Shown: positions 1-6,620 of the stretch, piece after piece
Position numbering within the stretch: position 1 is the first letter of the stretch
Layout of the letters: the number at the start of each line of letters is the position of its first letter
Assembly: GCA_028748945.1 (NCBI GenBank)
Contig: JAQTOL010000043.1
Location: 1-12,753, forward strand
Direction: 5' to 3'
Length of the DNA stretch: 12,753 nt
Origin: Paludibacter sp.
Lineage (GTDB): Bacteria; Bacteroidota; Bacteroidia; Bacteroidales; Paludibacteraceae
Program-made: the position numbers and the translations under genes
Notes under the pieces: model-generated
What the model was told of the DNA's origin: nothing
What the model saw: the letters and a program-made list of their open reading frames with translations, nothing else
Databases searched by the model: none

Positions 1-152
1 TAAGGCCCCGGCGGGGTGAAAGTGTGGTTGAAATTTTAATTAATATGAATTTCAAAATTTCCCGGAAGGAATATAGATCCATAGAACAGAATAATACAAT
101 AATTGGATTCCCCGTCAGGGGATATATAATCATTTCTTACTGAGAGTAAAGC

Positions 153-183
153 AAAAAAAAGACTGCTCATTTTTGAACAGTCT
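153..183 (-). terminator. Rho-independent terminator after the 266-residue gene
   Basis: Read on the minus strand, a stem of AGACTG/CAGTCT, one A-C mismatch, then three more pairs (TCA/TGA) closes a TTTT-type loop and is followed by eight T. The hairpin begins six bases after the stop codon of the minus-strand gene that ends at 190. Hairpin plus T-run in the right orientation and place makes this a good intrinsic terminator. A copy that differs by one loop base lies at 1351-1380. Confidence 0.85.
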
Positions 184-189
184 AAAGAA

Positions 190-990
190 TTACTTTGACA
201 GGATCTTAGGTAACCGAATCGAATCGATGCACCAATAATCCCATTGATACAGTAAGTTGAACTCTCCTGTCCCCGAAAAATAAAGCGATTCAACCGAACC
301 TTCAACTTTCCCGGCAAAATCACATTCGAAAAGTACCTTTGCCTTATCCGTATCAAAATTTAATTCAGCTATATTAAAACGATTGAGTTGAAAAGAACTG
401 AACGCCTCCCGGAAATGAATATGCCAATCCGCTTTCTCAGCCTCTGAGGTCAAAAAGCTTGTGTAGAATCTATTATCTTTATCAAGATATAAACGTAGAA
501 AGTCAGTTGAATGCTTACGGATATCGTACTCATGATTGGGATAAAAATCTTCATAAATAAAGTTAGTAAACATACCCGGAATATGTATATCTTCTAATTC
601 TTTGAGAAATAATTCCTCGGTAATAAAACGATACAATTCCCGGTCAGGGACTTCACATATCGTATCAAGACAAACCTGGTGATCATCCAGTATTTGAGTG
701 ATTCGTATTAATTCATCAGCAAGGTCATCCTCTTTTAAAACTTCCAATTTACGAAAGGGTGGATTTCCCAGATAATCATACAATTGCACGAGTTTAACAT
801 CCTGAAACGCATTTTCAAATGCCATCACATTATCCAGAAACAAACTCTCTATTTCCGGTGGTAGTTCATTCTCGCTTGACATGTTGGAGTAAAAAGCTCC
901 GAACTCTTCGGTAATCTTCTTTTTCTTTTCTTCATTTGCCGCGCGCAGCTTATCATTATTTTTCTTATAAGCTTCATTGTCCGTTTCCAT
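190..990 (-). CDS. Hypothetical protein, 266 residues
   Basis: I do not recognise this family. The frame is open for 266 codons from an ATG at 990 to a TAA at 190, and the next feature is a terminator, which supports a real gene. The protein has no signal peptide and no membrane segment, so it is probably cytoplasmic. Residues 1-30 are highly charged and lysine-rich and should be helical. Residues 45-170 are acidic and helix-prone, with conserved-looking patches such as NPPFRKLEVL (76-85) and DRELYRFITEELF (116-128). Residues 190-262 alternate hydrophobic and polar positions like a beta-rich domain ending in YQWDYWCIDSIRLP. That C-terminal pattern resembles NTF2-like or SnoaL-like folds, but this is an impression only. 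It stands alone, with a 478-base spacer upstream and no consensus promoter close to the start. Confidence 0.75.
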   Translation of the reverse strand: METDNEAYKKNNDKLRAANEEKKKKITEEFGAFYSNMSSENELPPEIESLFLDNVMAFENAFQDVKLVQLYDYLGNPPFRKLEVLKEDDLADELIRITQILDDHQVCLDTICEVPDRELYRFITEELFLKELEDIHIPGMFTNFIYEDFYPNHEYDIRKHSTDFLRLYLDKDNRFYTSFLTSEAEKADWHIHFREAFSSFQLNRFNIAELNFDTDKAKVLFECDFAGKVEGSVESLYFSGTGEFNLLYQWDYWCIDSIRLPKILSK

Positions 991-1350
991 AATCAGTTTT
1001 ATTTATAAGTGAATGGATAAAATATCAGTAAATTCCTCTGCTTCGCTCGTCTCTCCCGAATTTTATCGGGATCAATGGGGACATCCGGGGAACAGGATTT
1101 TTTTTATATTTAATGACCTGAAGCTAAAATTTTAAGCTTTACGAATCATATTTAATAGCATAATTTTCCTCAGCGCTACATTCACTCCATTCAACTTATC
1201 AATTATTCTGTCTGTTTTCAGGACAATTTCTTCTAACAGATTTTTGATATGTTATTTATTTAAACTCCAAAAATAGATATTCTCTAAATAATAACCTAGA
1301 AATACCTGAATTATTTTTAATTAGCGCGCTAATATCACAGTTTAACGTAT
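991..1350. other. Spacer upstream of the 266-residue gene; no convincing gene
   Basis: This AT-rich spacer holds no frame with a normal start. It contains a hairpin TCCCGA/TCGGGA (1054-1059 and 1066-1071) beside a GC-rich patch reaching about 1095, and a T-run of eight. A minus-strand frame of 39 codons (1251 to 1132) lacks ATG, GTG or TTG at its 5' end. A possible minus-strand -7 box, TATTTTTG, lies at 1275-1268 but has no TTG at the expected distance, so I would not rely on it. If it is real, the 266-residue gene would have a leader of about 270 bases. Confidence 0.5.
1320..1333. repeat. 14-base perfect palindrome with a GC core
   Basis: ATTAGCGCGCTAAT is perfectly self-complementary over 14 bases and stands out in AT-rich sequence. 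It lies just beyond the nifJ terminator and about 45 bases upstream of the weak minus-strand -7 box at 1275-1268. A dimeric regulator binding here is possible; nothing in the sequence names one. Confidence 0.5.
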
Positions 1351-1380
1351 AAAAAAAGACTGCTCATTTCTGAACAGTCT
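1351..1380 (-). terminator. Rho-independent terminator of nifJ
   Basis: On the minus strand the hairpin has the same stem as the one at 153-183 (AGACTG/CAGTCT, a mismatch, TCA/TGA) and is followed by seven T. It lies 88 bases past the nifJ stop codon, and the whole interval is filled by a 7-base repeat array. The two terminators match at 29 of 30 positions, the difference being one loop base. Confidence 0.85.
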
Positions 1381-1382
1381 TT

Positions 1383-1466
1383 AATTGTGAATTATGAATT
1401 TCTAATTATGAATTACAAATTATGAATTATGAATTATGAATTATGAATTATGAATTAAAAATTATG
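1383..1466. repeat. In-register heptanucleotide array, 12 units of AATTATG type
   Basis: Twelve consecutive 7-base units can be laid out without a gap. Eight are exactly AATTATG: 1390-1396, 1404-1410, five in a row at 1418-1452, and 1460-1466. The others are AATTGTG, AATTTCT, AATTACA and AATTAAA. On the minus strand it reads as repeated CATAATT. The array begins two bases from the terminator hairpin and ends two bases from the nifJ stop codon, so it makes up nearly all of the nifJ 3' untranslated region. Perfect units in the middle and decayed ones at the edges suggest expansion by slippage. Confidence 0.9.
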
Positions 1467-1468
1467 CA

Positions 1469-4400
1469 TTAGATTCCGAATTGTTGATCGGCCATACGTT
1501 TGTAACCTGTATAACGCCATTTAGCGTTTTCTTCGGCTGCAACGAACAATTCTTTTGCTTCGGCAGGAAATTGTTTCATCAACGAAGTGTAACGTACTTC
1601 CCCTTTGAGGAAGTCCTGGAATTTATCCCATTGTGGTTCTTTCGAGTCCACCACCATTGGGTTCTTTCCTTCTGCTTCCAATTCCGGATTGTAACGGTAC
1701 AAATGCCAGTAACCACATTCCACCGCCCGTTTTTGTTCGTCCTGGGCTTTTCCCATTCCGGCCAATAAACCGTGGCTGATACAAGGTGAATAAGCAATGA
1801 TAACCGATGGTCCGTCAAATGCTTCGGCTTCGCGAATGGCTTTGATAGTCTGTCCCTGGCTGGCACCCATGGCGATTTGTGCAACATATACATAACCGTA
1901 AGTAGCGGCAATCATTCCAAGGTCCTTTTTACGAACACGTTTACCTGAAGCGGCAAATTTAGCTACAGCACCAACCGGAGTCGATTTGGAAGCCTGTCCA
2001 CCTGTATTGGAGTAAACTTCGGTATCAAGAACAAGGATATTTACGTCTTTACCTGAAGCAATTACGTGATCCAATCCACCGAAACCGATATCGTAAGCCC
2101 AACCGTCACCACCGATAATCCATTGCGATTTCTTCGTCAGGTATTGACTCAATTCGGCAATTTCATTACAGTATTTACAATCGCAGCCGGTTACCAACGG
2201 TTTAATTTTAGCAGCCAGTTCTTTCGATACTTCTTTATTTTCGCGATTGGCGATCCATTCGGTAAACAATCCTTTCAATTCAGCTGAACAACAGTCGCTT
2301 GTTTGAGCTTCGGTCATGATACGAACCAAACGTTCGCGCATATTATCCGTTGCAAACACCATACCCAATCCGAATTCTGCATTGTCTTCGAACAACGAGT
2401 TGGCCCATGCAGGACCTTGTCCTTCATCGTTGGTAGTATAAGGAGTAGAAGGAGCAGAGGCTGAATAAATAGAGCTACAACCGGTGGCATTCGATACCAT
2501 TTGGTGATCACCGAAAAGTTGAGTAACCAGTTTTACATAAGGAGTTTCACCACAACCGGCACAAGCACCTGAGAATTCAAATAATGGCGTAGCCAATTGA
2601 GAGTTTTTCACATTTGCTTTTATATCCACCAAATGTTGTTTTGTTTTTACTTCGGTAGAACAGAAATCCCAGTTATCCTGGTTTGGATATTGTGATTCGA
2701 TTGGAACCAACGACAGTGCTTTTTCGCCTTTGTTGCCCGGACAAACATCCACGCAGTTGTTACAACCCATACAGTCAAGTACATCCACCTGAATACGGAA
2801 AGTCATACCGGTAAATGCTTTACCATTGGCTTTCAACATATCTTTAAAAGGAGCCTTAGCCTGCTCGGTTTCATCCAAAACAAACGGACGAATGGCAGCG
2901 TGAGGACAAACATAAGCACATTGGTTACACTGTATACAATTATTCATGTTCCATACAGGAACTGAAGCAGCTACACCGCGTTTTTCGAATTTGGAAGTTC
3001 CCTGATCCCAGGTACCGTCTTCACGTCCCTTGAATGCAGAAACAGGAAGATCGTCACCAGCCTGTGCGTTGATCGTATAAACCACATCTTTAATAAATGC
3101 AGGAACGATTTCCATGTGAACATCGCTTTCGGTAGCTAAAGAAGCCCATTCGGCAGGAACATCCACTTTGGTATATTCACCACCACGGTCAACAGCCGCA
3201 TAGTTCATGTTTACAATGTTTTCACCTTTCTTACCATACGATTTGTTGATAGCGTATTTCATTTTCTCAACAGCCAGTTCGTAAGGAACTACATTGGAAA
3301 TTTTGAAGAAAGCTGATTGAAGAATGGTATTGGTACGATTTCCAAGACCGATTTGTTCAGCAATATTGGTAGCATCAATAATATAGAATTTGATATTATT
3401 GGCAGCCAGGTATTTTTTTACTTTGGTAGGTAAATGTTTCTTAACCTCTTCGGCATTCCAAATGGTATTCAACAGGAAGGTACCGTTCTTTTTCAATCCC
3501 TTTGTTACATCATACAAAGTAAGATAAGCCTGTACGTGACAAGCCACGAAGTTAGGAGTAGTTACCAAATAAGTAGAACGGATAGGAGTATCACCGAAAC
3601 GAAGGTGAGAACAGGTAAATCCTCCCGATTTTTTAGAATCGTATGCGAAATAAGCCTGACAGTATTTATCGGTATTGTCACCGATAATTTTAATAGAGTT
3701 TTTGTTCGCACCAACAGTACCATCAGCACCCAACCCGTAGAATTTAGCTTCGATAATTCCGTCTCCACCCAATGAGATTTCTTCTTTTAAAGGAAGAGAA
3801 GTGAAAGTAACGTCATCAACGATACCTACAGTAAAGTGATTGCGTGGTTCAGGTAAAGCAAGATTTTCGTAAACAGCCATTACCTGAGCAGGTGTAAAGT
3901 CTTTCGAAGATAAACCGTAACGTCCGCCAACAACCAATGGTTGGTTATCAAGACCGTACAATACATCTTTTACATCCAGATACAATGGTTCGCCACCGGC
4001 TCCCGGTTCTTTGGTTCTGTCCAAAACACAAATACGTTTAGCTGTTTTAGGTAAAACAGATAAGAAGTGTTTGGCAGAGAACGGACGGTATAAATGTACA
4101 GAGATCAAACCTACTTTTTGGCCTTCGGCAATCAGGTGATCAATTCCTTCACGGATAGCTTCGGTAGAAGAACCCATGGCAATAACCACGCGATCAGCAT
4201 CTTCCGATCCGTAATAGTTGAACAAACCGTATTTACGTCCTGTAATTTTGGTAATTTCGTCCATATAATCTTCTACAACCTGTGGAATGGCATCGTAGAA
4301 AGGATTACATGCCTCACGGGCCTGGAAATAAATATCAGGATTTTGAGCAGTACCACGAGCTACCGGATGTTCTGTGCTTAATGCACGTTCACGGAAACCT

Positions 4401-5008
4401 TTCAACGCTTCACGGTCGAGTAGGGGTTCCAGTTCTTCCTGATCCAGTTGTTCGATTTTTTGAATTTCGTGAGAGGTACGGAAACCATCGAAGAAATGTA
4501 CAAAAGGTACACGGGTTTTAATGGCAGCCAAATGAGCAATAGCTGCCAAATCCATAACTTCCTGAACCGAACCGGTGGCCAGCATGGCACATCCTGTCTG
4601 ACGAACAGCCATAACATCCTGGTGGTCACCAAAGATAGAAAGAGCATGTGAAGCCAACGCACGGGCCGATACATGATAAACACCCGGTAACAATTCACCG
4701 GCTACTTTATACATGTTAGGAACCATAAGCAACAAACCCTGTGAAGCTGTAAATGTGGTGGTCAATGCACCGGCCTGAAGAGCACCATGCATTGCTGCAG
4801 CAGCACCGGCTTCCGATTGCATTTCTTGTACTTGTACCTTTTCGCCGAAGATATTCTTGCGTCCGGTAGCAGCCCATTCGTCCACATATTCTGCCATAGT
4901 GGTTGATGGGGTGATGGGGTAAATAGAAGACACTTCGGTAAACATATACGCGATATGTGCCGCTGCCTGATTTCCATCACAGGTTAAAAATTTTTTAGAT
5001 TTTGCCAT
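1469..5008 (-). CDS. nifJ: Pyruvate:ferredoxin (flavodoxin) oxidoreductase
   Basis: This single-chain enzyme oxidises pyruvate with CoA to acetyl-CoA and CO2 and passes electrons to ferredoxin or flavodoxin in the cytoplasm; it is oxygen-sensitive and typical of fermenting anaerobes. At 1179 residues it has the usual length for the family. The N-terminal domain carries YPITPST (30-36). Two ferredoxin-type 4Fe-4S sites are complete: Cys691, 694, 697, 701 and Cys746, 749, 752, 756. The third cluster near thiamine diphosphate is bound by Cys816, 819, 844 and 1076. The thiamine site shows GGDGWAYDIGFGG (966-978) and LDTEVYSNTGGQ (994-1005). It stops soon after the catalytic part and lacks the C-terminal extension known from Desulfovibrio africanus. 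The start MAKSKKFLTCDGNQAAA is the family norm. No consensus promoter is visible in the repeat-rich spacer upstream; the terminator is at 1351-1380. The biosynthetic nitrogen-fixation role implied by the gene name should not be assumed. Confidence 0.98.
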   Translation of the reverse strand: MAKSKKFLTCDGNQAAAHIAYMFTEVSSIYPITPSTTMAEYVDEWAATGRKNIFGEKVQVQEMQSEAGAAAAMHGALQAGALTTTFTASQGLLLMVPNMYKVAGELLPGVYHVSARALASHALSIFGDHQDVMAVRQTGCAMLATGSVQEVMDLAAIAHLAAIKTRVPFVHFFDGFRTSHEIQKIEQLDQEELEPLLDREALKGFRERALSTEHPVARGTAQNPDIYFQAREACNPFYDAIPQVVEDYMDEITKITGRKYGLFNYYGSEDADRVVIAMGSSTEAIREGIDHLIAEGQKVGLISVHLYRPFSAKHFLSVLPKTAKRICVLDRTKEPGAGGEPLYLDVKDVLYGLDNQPLVVGGRYGLSSKDFTPAQVMAVYENLALPEPRNHFTVGIVDDVTFTSLPLKEEISLGGDGIIEAKFYGLGADGTVGANKNSIKIIGDNTDKYCQAYFAYDSKKSGGFTCSHLRFGDTPIRSTYLVTTPNFVACHVQAYLTLYDVTKGLKKNGTFLLNTIWNAEEVKKHLPTKVKKYLAANNIKFYIIDATNIAEQIGLGNRTNTILQSAFFKISNVVPYELAVEKMKYAINKSYGKKGENIVNMNYAAVDRGGEYTKVDVPAEWASLATESDVHMEIVPAFIKDVVYTINAQAGDDLPVSAFKGREDGTWDQGTSKFEKRGVAASVPVWNMNNCIQCNQCAYVCPHAAIRPFVLDETEQAKAPFKDMLKANGKAFTGMTFRIQVDVLDCMGCNNCVDVCPGNKGEKALSLVPIESQYPNQDNWDFCSTEVKTKQHLVDIKANVKNSQLATPLFEFSGACAGCGETPYVKLVTQLFGDHQMVSNATGCSSIYSASAPSTPYTTNDEGQGPAWANSLFEDNAEFGLGMVFATDNMRERLVRIMTEAQTSDCCSAELKGLFTEWIANRENKEVSKELAAKIKPLVTGCDCKYCNEIAELSQYLTKKSQWIIGGDGWAYDIGFGGLDHVIASGKDVNILVLDTEVYSNTGGQASKSTPVGAVAKFAASGKRVRKKDLGMIAATYGYVYVAQIAMGASQGQTIKAIREAEAFDGPSVIIAYSPCISHGLLAGMGKAQDEQKRAVECGYWHLYRYNPELEAEGKNPMVVDSKEPQWDKFQDFLKGEVRYTSLMKQFPAEAKELFVAAEENAKWRYTGYKRMADQQFGI

Positions 5009-5028
5009 CTTGTTTATTAAATTATTAG

Positions 5029-5213
5029 ACCCCTAACCCCTGAAGGGGGTAAGAGAACCCCCATCCGAAAGGAATAAAATAACCCCTAACCCCTAAAGGG
5101 GAATAAGAGAATATACATCCGCAAGGAATAAGAGACATTATTATTAATTAATTATTATTTATTACCCCTAACTCTTAAAGGGCATAAGAGAACTCTGTTT
5201 CAAAAGAAAAAAA
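5029..5213. repeat. Three direct copies of a REP-like unit of about 50 bases
   Basis: Units start at 5029, 5082 and 5164. Each begins ACCCCTAAC, continues with a CCCCTAAAGGGG-type hairpin, then TAAGAGAA. The first two also share CATCCG and AAGGAATAA; the third is more diverged (ACTCTTAAAGGGC) and its right half is degraded. The first copy has a second possible stem, GGGGG with CCCCC (5045-5049 and 5058-5062), that competes with the first. The first two units are 53 bases apart and there is no variable spacer, so this is not a CRISPR array. No gene lies in the spacer. Confidence 0.85.
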
Positions 5214-5244
5214 ACACTATTTATTTTATTACCCCAATTATGTT

Positions 5245-5274
5245 AGGTCTTATCCCCCTTTAGGGGTTAGGGGT
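5245..5274. repeat. Inverted copy of the REP-like unit
   Basis: The reverse complement begins ACCCCTAACCCCTAAAGGGG and continues GATAAGA, matching the start of the direct copies at 5029 and 5082. It sits nine bases after the stop codon of the AAA ATPase gene. Its CCCC/GGGG hairpin might hinder transcription from that gene, but no T-run follows directly, so I do not call it an intrinsic terminator. Confidence 0.8.
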
Positions 5275-5282
5275 CATTTCGT

Positions 5283-6461
5283 TCAATACAGAAATCCGAA
5301 CAACCACAAGGGTATTGCATTTTTATTTCCTACTTCAATATCATCGACCGCAAACAATGCTTTTGAATAGATTTTACCTACTTCGGGTTTCGCTTCACAT
5401 TTAAAATGATATTTCTGGTCGATGCTGAAATCCAAATGATATTTACATTTATTTACCTTATGACACGCATGCAAAGCATTGTAGAAAAAGGTTTTACGTT
5501 CAGCAGTTTTGTCAACATTCCCCGGACATATGGCATGCATCAAATTGGTATTATGCACATAAACCAGATTTGGTTTTTTTGGATATATGTCTCCATCGGC
5601 ATACAACATATTCAATAAACGGGCATCTTTCAGGTACTTGATGTAATTCATAATGGTAGCCCTGGAAGTTTCAATCTCTTTGCTCAACATGCTTACATTG
5701 GGTGCTGCAGGAGCGTTAATCATCAACAAATACAACAGTTTCCTTATCTTTGACAAATACTTCAGTTCAATTTGTTTTATCAAAAGAATATCAACCTCCA
5801 GCATCATATTCATGGTTTTCAGCAGATTCTCGGAGAAATTACGGTCTTCCAAAAAGAAAGGATAATATCCGTGAATTAAATAAGGCTGAAAATACTCAAG
5901 CGGATGAATTTGCTGACAAATGCCTTGTGCAATCTGCACGTGATTTCGTAGTATCTCATCCAGGGTGTAGGAGGGAAATGTTGTTCCGACCTGTAGGTTC
6001 AGAAACTCCCTGAATGAAAATCCCCTTAAATTATAGGAAGCAACTATATCCTGAATATCATCGTTTTCTTCAATCAGCCTCATAACCGATGATCCTGAAA
6101 ATATTATATGTAATTCAGGAAAACGATCGTAACAAATCCGTAACTCTTTCGACCAGTTTTCATATTTAAATGTCTGATCAAGCAGCAGGGTTTTACCACC
6201 CTGTGCACAGAAATCTTCAGCAAATTCGACTAAGGTGTGTTCGGTAAAATAGAAAGAGTTGAAATTGACGTATAAACAGCTTCGTTCTGTACCACAATAA
6301 TCTTTGGCATATTGCAGTAAGAAAGTGGTCTTACCAACGCCACGACTGCCTTTAATACCGATTAAACGGTGAGACCAGTCTATTTCGTCCATCAACAACC
6401 GCCTTACGGGTGATTGTACGTGATTAACCAAATAGCTATGTGTTTTGTAGAACGCCTCCAT
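5283..6461 (-). CDS. AAA-family ATPase with winged helix and DUF4143-like C-terminus
   Basis: The order of parts is: P-loop GSRGVGKTT (38-46), Walker B region LLLDQ (92-96) followed by the family pattern KYENW (99-103), sensor-like IIFSGSS (119-125), a winged-helix stretch (about 235-285), and a nuclease-like C-terminus. That last part has Asp344 and an E-x-K pair at Glu356/Lys358, as in PD-(D/E)xK folds, and ends IPLWLFGFLY. I recall many paralogues with this tail in Bacteroidota; their function is mostly unknown, and a DNA or defence-related role is only a guess. The residue after the Walker B aspartate is normally Glu, but here the codon is CAG for Gln96, which would weaken ATP hydrolysis. 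The start at 6461 lies about 19 bases downstream of a consensus promoter. REP-like repeats follow the gene. Confidence 0.9.
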   Translation of the reverse strand: MEAFYKTHSYLVNHVQSPVRRLLMDEIDWSHRLIGIKGSRGVGKTTFLLQYAKDYCGTERSCLYVNFNSFYFTEHTLVEFAEDFCAQGGKTLLLDQTFKYENWSKELRICYDRFPELHIIFSGSSVMRLIEENDDIQDIVASYNLRGFSFREFLNLQVGTTFPSYTLDEILRNHVQIAQGICQQIHPLEYFQPYLIHGYYPFFLEDRNFSENLLKTMNMMLEVDILLIKQIELKYLSKIRKLLYLLMINAPAAPNVSMLSKEIETSRATIMNYIKYLKDARLLNMLYADGDIYPKKPNLVYVHNTNLMHAICPGNVDKTAERKTFFYNALHACHKVNKCKYHLDFSIDQKYHFKCEAKPEVGKIYSKALFAVDDIEVGNKNAIPLWLFGFLY

Positions 6462-6520
6462 CTCTGTTTAAATTTGCTGCAAAAGTACCACAATATTTTC
6501 ATTTTGCAATGCAGAGATGG
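6458..6520. promoter_or_regulatory. Inverted repeat bracketing the ATPase promoter (possible operator)
   Basis: CCATCTCTG (6458-6466) and CAGAGATGG (6512-6520) are perfect 9-base inverted copies 45 bases apart. The left arm covers the ATPase start codon and the right arm lies just upstream of the -33 box, so the pair encloses the whole promoter core. A second inverted pair, ATTTTGC (6501-6507) and GCAAAAT (6520-6526), overlaps the -33 box. Binding by a regulator, perhaps with looping, is an inference. Confidence 0.45.
6480..6509 (-). promoter_or_regulatory. Bacteroidota-type promoter of the AAA ATPase gene
   Basis: On the minus strand TTG (6509-6507) is followed by 19 bases and TACTTTTG (6487-6480), a full match to TTG-N19-TAnnTTTG. 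Transcription would start near 6474, giving a leader of about 13 bases before the ATG at 6461. This supports the chosen start and independent transcription from rlmN upstream. Confidence 0.75.
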
Positions 6521-6620
6521 CAAAATATAGTTATTTAACGCAGAAACAAACTTAAAGAAAAGCTTTAAATTGAGGAAATAGTTAATTGATAGGAATTTAA
6601 TGGAGGTTGTTTGATAAATC

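Noticed and set aside
30..61. Inverted repeat GAAATTTT / AAAATTTC, and small CCCC/GGGG stems at 6-16 and 112-122
   Set aside because: The arms are short and AT-rich or have four-base stems, with no T-run and no gene boundary inside the window to give them meaning.
1383..1466. Origin-type iterons or a CRISPR array in the heptamer block
   Set aside because: The unit is seven bases with no spacers; there is no replication gene or DnaA box nearby.
5029..5274. CRISPR array
   Set aside because: The units diverge strongly, are unevenly spaced, include an inverted copy, and have no unique spacers or cas genes.
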